64,000 nt of DNA, taken from Carya illinoinensis. Lineage: Eukaryota; Streptophyta; Magnoliopsida; Fagales; Juglandaceae. The translations under genes and the position numbers were made by a program. Shown one piece after another: positions 1 through 11,851 of this stretch (positions within the stretch are counted from its first letter, which is position 1; every line of letters starts with the position of its first letter). The notes below the pieces were generated by a model. It saw nothing but the letters and a program-made list of their open reading frames with translations. It did no database searches and was not told the DNA's origin. Location of the stretch: the NCBI RefSeq assembly GCF_018687715.1, contig NC_056764.1, positions 4,652,501 to 4,716,500 on the forward strand, written 5' to 3'.

Positions 1-255
1 TTAAAGTATAATATTGTGATATTTAATATTAATTTTCAAAATCAATTTGTTTTTCTTTTTTACGGTCAAATTCCTAATAAAATGAAGCAGTAAGCAGCGA
101 AATAACATCCCCATATATAAATATAGTTAATTAAAGCATGAAAATATACACAAAAATAAAAAATAGTCTGAAAGAAAAAAACTGGTGAGCACTAAATTTT
201 CATTGAAAGAGAAAATTAAGAGTATTAAAAGTAGAATTCACTGCACACACATATT

Positions 256-288
<33 letters not shown>

Positions 289-1440
289 GAAAAATGGCAG
301 CCCCATAATTAATGTCATAAGTTTAGGCTTTCGTTTCGTGAGTCCTTTTTCGGGGGCGACGGACGTGTGTGAGTCGTGCAGTTTGCATGGACTGTAATAG
401 CTGGAACAGCACCAGTATTTTAGACCCGATTTGGCTTTTTTCTGCAGCAATATATAAATATCTATATATATATATACATATTTATATATATAATGCAGAA
501 AGAAAGAAAATGTCATAAACTGGGAACAGAAGGGTGAGACAGCAGTGAGGGCACGTGACACCTCATGCTTGTCCATAGCAAGAAAAGAGGTTGCTGATTG
601 CAGTTTCTACTCCAACACCTTTTAGAAAGACAGAAAGTGACAGGCACGAGGGCTCGTGTGTGTGTGTTTTGTGTGCATGTGTTTGGCAACAGCTACAAGG
701 AGTTTCAGGGTATATGTGTCTTGCTTTCTTCCATACGCCTGGATGTTGAAACAAGTGAACAGCTGCACCTTTTTATTGCTGTAAAAGGTCTTCACTTCTT
801 CTTCAACACCTTAGGTGGCTGACTGCTCATTATTATTAATTGCCCTTTTTTTGGCCTTTATTCTCGGGCTAGAATCCAAAACCTTTCAAACTCGTGGGGT
901 CCACTGTTAAAGTACTTTAGTATTTCTTCTTGAATAATCATCTCAGATTGAATTGGATGATCCAATTTTAGAGAAAAATAGACATATCATATGATTATGC
1001 CAGCATTTTATGCTGCAACCTATACTCAAATAGGGGCTAATGCTGTATTTATCATTCTTTACATTAGATCATCCAATTCAAACAGACAAATGCATATTAG
1101 TCCAAGATGTTGAAAGGTATATTAATTTATTAGAATGAGGCAGATCAAGGCATAATGTGGTTGCGTTGGGTATGCAGCTGTTCATTTTGATTCGATGTGT
1201 TGACAATTTAAGCTACAGTTTCAGCTAAAAAACTGGGACGTAAACTTCATACGCAAACATGAAAAACTTGGTAAACTGTCGTGGACACGTGAATTCCAAT
1301 CCATCTTAAGCCTTTTTAAAGCCATCTGGTTTATTATATTCTGTGTCAAAAAGTCATGTCTTTTTTTATCTGATTTAACAAATTTATTCACAGCTTCTCC
1401 GATCTCCCTTTTGTTTTTTAATGCTGGTTTTGAATCTTAG
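1..1440 (+). other. intron (or upstream flank) of the AP2 gene, no exon seen
   Basis: The next exon opens in the middle of an AP2 domain, after a clean acceptor (ends tcttag), so this stretch should be intron. I looked for the preceding AP2 exons, which normally encode YRGVT-type and YLG motifs, and found none. They probably lie left of the window. The stretch is AT-rich and carries two TA-type microsatellites, near 259-289 and 457-494. Confidence 0.6.
259..494. repeat. two TA-type microsatellite tracts
   Basis: Alternating TA runs occur at about 259-289 and again at about 457-494, separated by about 170 bases of ordinary sequence. They lie inside the presumed AP2 intron. Confidence 0.8.
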
Positions 1441-2063
1441 ACACGCAGGAAGAGGCGGCAGCAGCATATGATATGGCAGCCTTAGAGTACAGAGGAGCAA
1501 ATGCAGTGACCAACTTTGATGTCAGCAATTACATTGACCGCTTGAGGAAGAAAATCCCTGGCTTTAATCTCCACAGCTACACTCAACGGCCAGAAGCAGC
1601 AGAACTTCCCAATTGTTGCAGCACTCAATCAGAGGTAGAAGTAGATCAGCAACAACAACAACCTCAAAAAGTTGCTGCAGATCATCTTCATTTTACCCAA
1701 CTCCCTCCATGCAGCATGGAAACGTCAACAATGGTGGCTTTGGACCCTGCCAATGAGCAGGATCCTTGGAGCTTCCTTGACACGGGCTTTGCTCCCCTAC
1801 GAGTTCCTGACCTCCCCCTCGAAACACCATGCGAGTTGACGGACTTGTTCGACCACACCGGCTTTGAGGATGACATCGATCTGATATTCGAACCAGCAGC
1901 AGCGTGCAGTACTGATGCAGGAAGCTTTGGGGCTGAGCAGGTTGTTGGCGTCTCGAGGAGAATGGAGGGTGGGGACAATGGGGAGCAGAGGTTGTCTTGT
2001 TCAACTTCTTCTCCATCTTCTTCAACAACAACAACAACAACATCGGTTTCTTGTATCTATTGA
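1441..2063 (+). CDS. AP2/ERF double-AP2 transcription factor, WRI3/WRI4-like, 3' terminal exon (5' partial)
   Basis: The exon begins in phase after an acceptor at 1439-1440 and reads (N/D)TQEEAAAAYDMAALEYRG followed by NAVTNFDVSNYIDRL. This is the second half of the second AP2 DNA-binding domain of the WRINKLED/AP2-like subfamily. The AP2 domain binds DNA in the nucleus, and this subfamily controls fatty-acid and cutin or wax genes. The rest of the exon is a low-complexity tail with a short poly-Gln run, a Ser/Thr-rich C-terminus and an acidic patch (FDHTGFEDDIDLIFE) that may be an activation region. The stop is TGA at 2061-2063. All upstream exons, including the first AP2 domain, are outside the window or beyond an intron longer than 1.4 kb. 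WRI3 or WRI4 is the closest match from memory; an ADAP-type paralogue is also possible. Confidence 0.85.
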
Positions 2064-3600
2064 TCTGCTCAAAGATTTTGGTCTTTTGTTTCAGCATGCT
2101 TGTTTGTGGGGGATTGTTGGGATTTGGTTTGAGTTTGTTGGTGGGTGGATCCGAAAGATTCTGTGCGCCTTTCTTTGGCTTTTCTTTCTTGTTTTGGTCA
2201 TTTCCTTATTCAAAGTTTTTTTTTTTTTTAAATAATAATAATAATAATAATTTAATATAATGAGATACAAAGTGGTCTTTCAAAGTCTGATCAGGAGACA
2301 ATTATCATTTATTTATTTTTGGTGTCCATGACCCATACTGTTCGATTGGGCCAAGCCCATAAGCCTCTCATCTTGGGCCTGGACCTGAGGTTTAGGTCCA
2401 TACGGCTGGGTTCGGCCACCTGTTTTCTGACCCGATGAGAGTTTGAGACTTGAGTCGAGCTCATGGTTATTAGGTTCGGTTTTAGCGGTTGCTTTTAATT
2501 TTTTCTACGAGTATTGTCATGAAGAAATGATTCATTACCTCAACCTTTTGACCTTAATTACCTACAACTTCTGTGCTACTATGCTACCTAAATTTGCCCA
2601 TTTTATGTACTTTTAGTGTAAATTGTATTTTTTTTCCCTTTTTCTCTTAAATATTTTTTAATATAAAAAATATTAATATATTAATAATCATTTTCTTAAC
2701 CATAAAGTAAAAAATAATTAATAAAATAAAATAAAATACATGAGCAGTCAAATTGAGGGGATAAACTTAAAGGCATAGTATCATTTTCATTTTAAAAAAT
2801 AATAGTTTTTTTTATTATTATTAGAAATAAGAACAAGAAAATAAATTATTGTTGTCCAACATTTCTAATGCAACCTATTGGAATAAAATTCAAGGTTGTA
2901 TTATCATCTCTAACAAACGATAGTTTTTCATTTTAAAGGAAAATTCAAGTGACAAGTCGAGTCTTGATCGATGCAAATAATTTTCTCGACACCATATTCA
3001 AATCTGACATGATCATACAATTATTTTTGTATGCGTGAAATAAAAAAATTATGCACAACCAATAGATTAATTGATACAAAAGTAATATTAGATACAGTCT
3101 TAAAATATCAAAGCCAAAGAAGTAAAATTAAATATTAAAAAAATAATTTTTTTATATAAATTCAAGATTTACTCATTTTTATAAAAATGAGTGTGCCAGC
3201 CTTGCATTTTTTGAATTAAAAATATTATATTTCTTGAAACAAAAGACTTAAGCATTTTGAAAAAAGAGTAATATTATATACAATCGTGTAATTACAAATA
3301 CCGCACAATCGTTTTAAAAGAGAGTGGGGTCCACGATTAAAAAATTAGTTTTTTTTTATATAGATTTCATATTAATTTATTTTTTTCAAAGTGACTGCAC
3401 GTCACTTGCACAACTACGACTGTAAATATTATTTTTCTTGAAAAAAAAAAAAGGGCAAAAAGAGAGAATCCGACCCGGACTCTCTAATGAAGCGATATAT
3501 ACGTGTAAATGGTAAAAGCGTGGTGGTGAAAACGTCAACCGAAAACGAAAAGGGCATTAACAAACGAGAATAGAGTTGTGCCTTTCTGGCTTCTCATTCC
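2064..3600. other. intergenic region after the AP2 gene
   Basis: This stretch holds the AP2 gene 3' flank, a short (AAT)n run near 2230-2250, AT-rich DNA and one copy of a dispersed MITE-like repeat at 3267-3436. I see no credible coding exon. Confidence 0.6.
3267..3436. mobile_element. MITE-like dispersed repeat, family 1, copy 1
   Basis: An element of about 170 bp begins agtaatattatataca and ends near tgtaaatattattt, so its ends are roughly inverted copies of each other. The core contains an 'acaatcgttttaaaa' segment, a 'ggtccacgattaaaaaattag' segment and a 'tgactgcacgtcacttgcaca' segment. Related copies lie at 37754-37930 and 46685-46850. Confidence 0.6.
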
Positions 3601-3601
3601 T

Positions 3602-3604
<3 letters not shown>

Positions 3605-3646
<42 letters not shown>
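3605..3646. repeat. (CT)n microsatellite in the FRS3 leader
   Basis: About 21 CT units stand in the presumed first, non-coding exon of the FRS3-like gene. CT tracts just around transcription starts are common in plant genes. Confidence 0.85.
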
Positions 3647-3650
<4 letters not shown>

Positions 3651-3808
3651 CATTCCTCGGCTGCTCGGTGAGATCGGAGCTCCGACCCTACAACTCGTAA
3701 GCCCTAGCACAGCTGACGTACTTACCCACAAAATACTGAACAACAAAGCAAGCGTTTCATACAAATCCCAAAACCGGCTCAATTGCGCTCATACCCGGTA
3801 ACACGCAG

Positions 3809-4613
3809 GTGAGTTCTTTTTTTTTTTTTTAAATTTTTTTCCCTGGATGTCTTTGGAGCTGGAACCCATTTTGTGTCTCGGAATCTCAGCAACTGGGATT
3901 CTTTTGTTTACTACAAACTGAAAGACTTTGTTTTGGGCAACGCATTCGTTTTTATTCCTTTTATTAGAACTGAAGGTAGGGGGTGTGAATTCTCCTTTTG
4001 GAAATTGGTGGCAAAAGAAACGCGTTTGTGAAAACAAAGACTTGGGATTAAGTGCCTTGATATTTCATTTTTCTTGTAGGCTTCTGGGGGAAATTTTTCT
4101 TTTGATAAGTGACTTCTTGGGGAAATATTTTCCTAGGTGCTGTCTGTGTGGACTGTCTGAAGTTACAATGTGTATGCGGAAGCATATAACGTATTGTACT
4201 TAATTAAAGCGGAGACTTAGATAATGCTTACTTCGAACTTCCGAAAATAATTTTTATCAAATATAAATGTGCAGGCCTTGGTGCTGCTTTTCATATGGTA
4301 TTGGCTTCTATCAATTCGGATCCAATTGTAATTCGAAGGTATAGAATGAAATAAGTGTGGACTTGAAATCGGTTCCTCAAATTTTCATATCAGGGTCCCG
4401 ATTATATATATGTATACTTATATGTTTTTGTTGTCATTTGTTTTTTGCTCTTCCTCCGTAAAGTATATCCAAAGATAATATCAGTCATTCAAACTGATTT
4501 CTGGCCTTTTTTTCTTTAGATATTTTTTAATTATGTCCCAATGAAAAAATATTTCTTTGGCCAATGGTTTTCTTTACATTAATATTTTGCTTTACTTAAT
4601 GTGGGTGCTGCAG
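3809..4613 (+). other. 5'-UTR intron of the FRS3-like gene (inferred)
   Basis: A consensus donor (ACACGCAG|GTGAGT) stands at 3808/3809 downstream of the CT-rich leader. A T-rich acceptor (ggtgctgcag) ends at 4613, 99 bases before the start codon. No ORF crosses the interval, so a leader intron is the simplest reading. Transcript data would settle it. Confidence 0.6.
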
Positions 4614-4712
4614 GATGCTTAAACTTTTGCCTCGTTGGGGATAATCATGAGTACATGTTTGTAGTCTTCCAGAGGAGACTACATCAGTGCTTATATCATA
4701 AACTCAACAAGC

Positions 4713-7700
4713 ATGGATATTGAAGAAGTACATATTGATGGAGAGAATGGGGTAAATCATGTTCCTGGAAATGCTGAACCCAATAAAGGTGAGAAACAGA
4801 ATGTAACTCGGAATTCTACCGGGATGGAAGTAATAAATCAGGATGATGATGCAATTGGTAAACCACATGTGGGCATGGAGTTTGAATCAGAGGATGCTGC
4901 AAAGACTTTGTATGATACATATGCCCGGCACATGGGTTTCAGCACCCATGTTGGTCAGTTCAGTCGGAGTAAGCCTGATGGGCCAATTGTAACTTGGGAG
5001 TTTTCATGTTCCAGGGAGGTTTTTAAAAGGAAGAATGTAGAAAGCTGCAATGCCATGCTTAGGATTGAGAGGAGGAATTCAAACAGTTGGGTGGCGACAA
5101 AATTTGTTGAGGACCATAAACATTCCATGTTGTCTCCTAGTAAGGTCCATCCCTCTAGGCTCCATAGGCATTTTGCTGGTACTACCAAGAATGTTTTTGA
5201 TACGTTGGATGCTACTGGTGATGTTTACGTTTCTGCGGATGGCAATAATGCACCTTATGAACCACATCGAGTAGTTAGGAGTGCCTCCCCCGTAGAACCA
5301 AATCACCCAGCCAGAGCTTTTGGGCCTGTAAATTACATTAGACCTTCTACCAGAAAGAGGACCCTTGGTAGAGATGCTCAAAATCTTCTAAACTATTTCA
5401 AGAAGATGCAAGCTGAAAACCCCGGCTTCTATTATGCGATACAGCTTGATGATGATAACCGCATGACTAATGCCTTTTGGGCTGATGCACGATCAAGGAA
5501 TGCTTATAATTACTTTGGTGATGCAGTAATTTTTGATACAATGTATAGACCAAATCAGTACCAGGTCCCATTTGCTCCCTTTACTGGTGTAAATCATCAT
5601 GGCCAAATGGTGTTGTTTGGTTGCGCTTTACTTCTGGACGAGTCTGAGTCTTCCTTCACGTGGCTGTTCAAAACATGGCTATCCGCAATGAATGATAAGG
5701 CTCCTGTTTCTATAATCACAGACCAAGATAGAGCAATACAAGCAGCGGTTGCTCAAGCTTTTCCAGAAACTCGGCACTGTATTTGTAAATGGCACATCTT
5801 AAGGGAAGGCCAAGAAAGGTTGGCTCATGTATACCTTGCTCATCCTTCCTTCTACGGAGAGCTGTATAGCTGCATCAACCTTTCTGAGACGATTGAGGAT
5901 TTTGAGTCATCATGGGACACTCTCCTTGATAAATATGATCTGCGAAAAAATGAGTGGCTTCAGGCAGTGTATAATGCTCGCAAGCAGTGGGCCCCAGTAT
6001 ATTTTCGTGGCACTTTCTTTGCTTCTCTTTCTTCAAGCCAAGGTGTTAGCTCCTTTTTTGATGGTTATGTTAATCAGCAGACTACCATACCTCTTTTCTT
6101 TAAGCAGTATGAAAGAGCTCTGGAACATTCATTAGAAAAAGAAATAGAAGCAGATTATGATACAATTTCCACAACACCAGTACTGAAGACACCATCACCA
6201 ATGGAACAACAAGCAGCAAACCTCTATACCAGAAAAGTTTTTGCAAAGTTTCAGGATGAATTAGTTGAGACCTTTGCATACACTGCAAATAATATTGAGG
6301 GTGATGAGATGGTCAGTAAATACAGGGTTGCAAAATACGAGCATGATCACAAAGCATACATAGTCAATTTAGATGTTTCTGAGATGAAAGCAGGTTGCAG
6401 CTGTCAGATGTTTGAATACTCGGGCATACTCTGTAGACATATATTGACTGTCTTCACTGTAACGAATGTTCTTACCCTTCCCGTGCATTACATATTGAAG
6501 CGATGGACAATAAATGCCAAATCTGGGGCTGGATTAGATGAACATAATGCAGATCCACAGGGAATTGAGACTCTTAGCTTGCGCTTTAACAATTTATGCC
6601 AGGAAGCCCTTAAATATGCAGAGGAAGGGTCAATTGCTGTAGAGACTTATAACGCAGCGTTGAGTGTTCTGAGGGAGGGTGGGAAAAAGATTGCTATTGT
6701 AAAGAAAAGTGCTGCTAAAGCCGCACCTCCTAGTTCTCATGGCAGTGGATCCATACAGGAAGACAGTAGCAAGAAAGCCCCCAAGTTAATTCCTGAAATG
6801 ACACCATCATTATGGCCTTGGCAAGAAGCAATGCCCCATCGCTTCAATCTGAATGATAAGGGAGTTCCTGTTGATGATACGAACCAGCCCAGTATGGCTC
6901 CTGTCTCCATTCAACGGGATGGTGGAAACCCTGATAATACGGTATGAATCACCTGAGATCTACAGAATTCTTGTTTGAAAGGAACTTTTTAGTATACTCT
7001 GTTGATGGGTATATTTAAATGTCAATTATTTATATAGGTGGTTCTGACTTGTTTCAAGTCCATGACTTGGGTGATAGAAACTAAAAATTCTGCACCAGCT
7101 GGTAAAGTAGCTGTCATTAACTTGAAGGTACTCTTCTCACAACTTGTTAATATATATCTGTCATGCTTACAGTCTTCTTCAATTTTGTTCCTTAATTTAT
7201 TTATTAATATTGAGTTTCATGTGGGAGTTGGGGTAAACAACGTACGTCTTAGACTGAAACTGTACCTGTAAAAGATAGTTTTGGGAATGAAATGTATCCT
7301 TTAGTTTTGGAAGAGATTAATAATCTTGAAGAAACTGTATAGTATTTTTTTCGGTCTCCATTAAACCTTAAACCTTTTAATGAATGCTCCGTGGTTTTGC
7401 TTTCTTTACTCCAAATGCATAATAGATGAACTATTATATGTTGCTCTTAATGTTATTGTCTTTTTTTTTTTTTGTAATTTCAATTTACCTATGCATTAGT
7501 TGCAAGATTATGGCAAGAACCCTTCGGGAGAGACAGAGGTACAATTCAGGGTAACGAGGATCACGCTTGAGCCTATGTTGAGATCCATGGCCTACATTAG
7601 TCAGCAGCTATCAGCACCAGCCAATAAAGTTGCCGTTATAAATTTAAAGGTACCAGTTTTTTTGTTGATTTCTTTCACCACTCTGTTCTATTAAATAGAA

Positions 7701-8779
7701 ACTCAGTATACACTATGAGTTGCAATTCATAATTTCTTAGTTTCAAATTGCCGTGCTAACGTTCATTGAAAATGTACATGGTCTTAGACTATGTAGACTG
7801 TGGTTACAATCCTATGTTACCTAGAAGGACGATTGCCGTGTTACTTAGAATGGGAATGGCAATGTAATATTCCATTTACCCCATAATATGGTACTGTTGG
7901 GATCGGTTTGTGTACAGTTTACATAGATTGTTTATTCAGAAGTTAGAATGTTGTAAGGTAGCCTGTAGTTATATTAACTTGAGTTGTATATTTTGTTTTT
8001 CCCCAAAGAACTTTGTAAATCTTAAATGGTTCTATTTTTATTTTGATAGGTAAGAGAACAATTATATTAATGAGAATGAAATAGGCAAAGCCTAAATTAC
8101 ATTTAATATCATACCTTCAACCAAGCAAAAAAAGGGAGTGCATAAGAAAACTTTCAGATGGTGAAATTTCATGTCCTGTAATGAAAATGTGCCTCATTTT
8201 GGTGAGAGGATCCAGATCTGGCTCCCAATCACAAATGGCCAGATAGTCGTGAACTGTGGCACCACCCATACGTATTGGGATTCTAAATCCATACAAGCTA
8301 ATTGTTTCTTATACTTTGACATAATAATTGTAATGGTATGTGAGAATATGTATCTTCTTGTTTAGCGGTTTGCTACACATGGTGAAATTAAGAAAAGAAA
8401 AATTTGGTGAATTTCACCGCTTCCAATGGGGTTGTGTATCTGTAGCTATACTTTGGTGAACTTGCAAATCAGTTAGAGGCATCGTTTCCACAAAGGCACA
8501 CATATTATGTCTTCTAATGTTCTTTTATTGCTTTAGGATATACCGAGTTCATAATGTTTCACTTTCTTCAGTTGTATGTCAGACTACATTATTTTCCTTG
8601 TTTTAGAATAGTTGCACGACTTTCAAGTGCTATGTACTGTGTGAAATCTTGTTTTTGTGCTTGATCAGCTCCAAGACACAAAAACAACTTCTGGGGAAAC
8701 AGAGGTGAAATTTCAAGTGTCCAAAGATACGCTAGGTTCCATGCTAAGATCAATGGCCTATATCCGTGAGCAGCTTTGA
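4713..8779 (+). CDS. FRS3: FAR1-RELATED SEQUENCE 3-like protein (FHY3/FAR1 family)
   Basis: Four coding exons, 4713-6941, 7038-7127, 7500-7649 and 8669-8779, join in phase 0 to give about 859 residues. Arabidopsis FRS3 is about 850 by memory. In order: a FAR1-type zinc-binding DNA-binding region (about residues 54-145, with the [10 protein letters not shown] segment and ending VEDHKH), a MULE transposase domain (about 268-360, with FDTMY, ITDQDRA and CKWH), a SWIM zinc finger (about 561-575, CSC..CRH), and a basic linker. The last three exons encode a duplicated module described in the findings. FHY3/FAR1 proteins are transcription factors derived from Mutator-like transposases and act in phytochrome A and related signalling in the nucleus. 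Reading through the first donor would stop at 6947, three codons after exon 1, giving a 744-residue short form if the intron is retained. The FRS3 assignment rests on the C-terminal exons. Confidence 0.9.
8043..8095 (-). mobile_element. LINE 3'-end remnant in the last FRS3 intron
   Basis: Read on the minus strand this stretch is the typical plant LINE tail: TTAGGCTTTGCCTATTTC, then an AT-rich stretch, then CTCTTACCTATCAAAA. It matches in style the tail at 19722-19838. No reverse transcriptase remains, so this is a strongly 5'-truncated copy inside the 1 kb intron 7650-8668. Confidence 0.55.
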
Positions 8780-8818
8780 ATGCTGTAAGCATATTCTTCT
8801 CAGTACTCTTAGTGGTCA

Positions 8819-8824
8819 AATAAA
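8819..8824 (+). terminator. putative polyadenylation signal of the FRS3-like gene
   Basis: The canonical AATAAA lies 40 bases after the FRS3 stop codon and no coding sequence overlaps it. Confidence 0.5.
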
Positions 8825-8829
8825 GAGCA

Positions 8830-10817
8830 TTACTGTTTAGATGTCCCAGAGGATGATTTGGAGTTTGTCTCTATGGCTTATTCAATTATGATAATACGTA
8901 ATGTTCATGAACTAAATTTATTTCTAAAAAAACTAAATTTATTAGAGAAAGATAATGAGTTCCAGAGGCGTGTTGATGCATCATGTACAACATTGAGGAT
9001 GACTCAATGGACATCATCAAATCAAATTTACCAAGTTTAGCAGTTCCAGTTTTAACAAACAACACATTTTGACTCTGTGCTTCTCTAATTAGTGCCTTAT
9101 ATATAACATAGTGCAATTGATATACTACCTGGAGTGAGCATACAGCATTATACAGTATTGCATTTTTTTTTTCAATATTCATTTGCCATTAATTGCTTTG
9201 GATTATACTTATAAGAAAAACAAATTGCTTTGGATTATCGTTGGTCCATGTCACTGTTGTGCTTTCTTATTTGTTCATGAGAATTGTTTCCCAAAAAAGA
9301 TCATTGTATCCAGCAACATTCTGGCATAGGAATTTTGATTATTAAAAGAATATATCAGAATTTAAAAAGTGGTTACTCAAATGCGTTTGGATATTCCAAT
9401 CCTAATTAGAATGGGGTTTTAGATGAGGTCACTGGTTCAAGTTTAGCAGAGTGCTCGAGTTACTTACCAATCAAAAAGTTCTAAGCTAGTTGACTTCTCT
9501 TCTATTTTCTCGCCCAAAAGAACAGACGTGGAGTAAGGCTAGTAATTTTTACTCCTCCTATGTTAGCAGGGTATCTGACAGGCCTGAGCCAATTCCAGCC
9601 TCCAAGATGTAGTGCCTTCTTTTCGATATCCCAAAAATAAGGAGTCTTGAACCCTGATGAAACATGTAAAAGCCTGCATTGGACCTGAAATCACTTTAAT
9701 GACAATTAGAGGTTACATTACTAAAGTGGGTTTTAACAAGATTCTGCAACCATAAAATGAACTGTCCAGTCCAGGGAGAACAGAAAAAAAAAAAAAGACC
9801 AAGTGCATCTCTCTCTCTCTCCCCACCCCTCTCCCCCTTTCCCTTATTTTTGGAGACTATATGGTGTGATTACTCTTTTCTAGTTTAGAATTCTTTATTT
9901 GAATTTGAACTACTTATATGAGCCAGTATGGAGCAGGCGCAGATCTGTTTTGCTTGGCTTGAATATTTAAATTAACCATACTCTAGGTCACGGGACCTTC
10001 AAACTTGATTTTTGCCTAGTTAAGCCTGTTTGGTTAGGTAGGCTGGAGTTGCCCCATAATTTGGCTGATTAATGGTTGTGAATTCAAAGGATATCTTTTC
10101 TGCTCTTTTTCTCTTGCTTGGCAAAAATAATGTGCTTGTCTTTTATATGTGCACTCCACTCTTTAATACTATGCCTTTTCTTTGGGCCTTTTATATGTAG
10201 TTTGGCAAAGAATTTTTTACCTGTTAAGATGATTAATTTCGTGCCATGGCTACAGTGCCTCATTCTAACGGCAGCAAAATCTTCACCACGGGCCTGGAAG
10301 TTCCCTTGAGACCAGTAATCGTTCCAGACCTATCATTCTTTGAAAATGCAGTAGAAATAGGAGTGTTGAAGGTGCTCCTGGTTTATAACATTCATGTACC
10401 ATGTTAATACCATCTAGGTGTTCCATTGAAGGAATTGGTTGACTTGTAGTTAGGGTTTGTTAGATCTTTTCCATTCACTACATTCGGATTCAAGTAAGTT
10501 AGGCTTAGTCAGTTATATCCCTAACTAGAAGACACACGGTTTCCATGTAAGCATGTGTTGATAACTCACTTGTATATGTAATTATGAACATCCAGATCTT
10601 TATCCAATGAGCTTTGCATATATTCTGTATTTGGGCTGGCTGGAGACTTTTTAACTTGTTTTTCTCGTTGGAACCTGTGATGCTTCAGGTTCTCTTATTC
10701 AGATAACCTTGCTCTACAAGGCTTGAGATGTCAACTCCTTTTATTCCAATTTTCTCAGATATGTAGAAACTAATGGATAGGGCATCTGTGAAGTTTGACC
10801 GTAATGCTTCCAATACT

Positions 10818-10856
<39 letters not shown>

Positions 10857-11560
10857 AATTTCAATAACTTGAAGAAGCATATTCACCAAATTATATGTGT
10901 AAAACGAAACCATATACATAAATATATCACTGTCAAGACTGCAACTTCCAAAGAAAGAGAGTTCTCAAAAAACAGGGTTCTCAGTATTAAGGACTAGACA
11001 AATATTTGTGACGAGGAAAGTTTGAGAAAATGCACATTTAACAAAATGTCTTTTGTGTGCACATACCCCTATGTTTTGGACAGATTGAAAAGACAGAATG
11101 GTTTGGAGCCCTGAACGAAGAACTGCCAAGAAGACGACTTCTTTTAACGAAGTTTCTGGTTTGATTGGGGGGCCACTCTGAGATTTGAATCATGTTGGTA
11201 GGATATACTGCTTGAATGCTCTTGTGGCATGGGAATGAGATGAGTATGATTGAGAATGAGTAGAACTTTGAAACTGATTGCCATTTATGGCAGATGTTGC
11301 TTTTCATTATTCAACCCTCTCAATTCTTCATCTGTCTCCGATATGACACCAAATGATTAAGAATGGCTAGAGCACTTAAGAGTAAAGAACCCTAGATAAA
11401 TCCCACTACGCAAATAAAAAAATAAATTAAAAAAAATCATACAATATACAAAGCTCCTCCATTCACAAATAACTTCATTTCTGGCCAGACATTCACAAAA
11501 ATTTTTGAATTCAACTTGTATCAACTGAAATCAACAAACCCTGCTAGTGCAATACACATT
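8830..11560. other. intergenic region between FRS3 and SERRATE (tail to tail)
   Basis: The stretch holds FRS3 3' flank, a short CT run at 9810-9830, a long A tract at 10819-10854 and, toward the right, presumed SERRATE 3' flank. A 53-codon ATG ORF at 10246-10407 sits in a good start context (gtgccATGGC). I do not recognise it and do not call it a gene. Confidence 0.5.
10819..10854. repeat. poly(A) tract of about 36 bases
   Basis: An uninterrupted A run, longer than any other in the window. It could mark the tail of an old retro-insertion, but I see no LINE or SINE body next to it and no target-site duplication. Confidence 0.8.
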
Positions 11561-11851
11561 GAATAATCTATAATGTTCTTTATTTACCAGATAACATGGC
11601 AAATTAAGAAATCTAACGGCCTACAATCTGGAAAAATCTGGTAGTATATGTTAAGTCATCAGCTCGGGTCCCCAAATACTGTAAGTGAAAGTCAAAACAA
11701 ACAGAAGCGCTAAATTATTGGTACAAATAGGAGCTACCACTCTCAGATTGAAGCCACACAATTCTAATGTCAAAAGAAGATAACTCTATAATTCGCTGAA
11801 GGGATCCCAGGTAGTCCTGCAGTTGGGGGAAAAGACTAATCTACTGAGGCT

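Noticed and set aside
3600..3782. Minus-strand ORF through the CT/GA tract
   Set aside because: It is a reading of the microsatellite in the FRS3 leader, without any domain.
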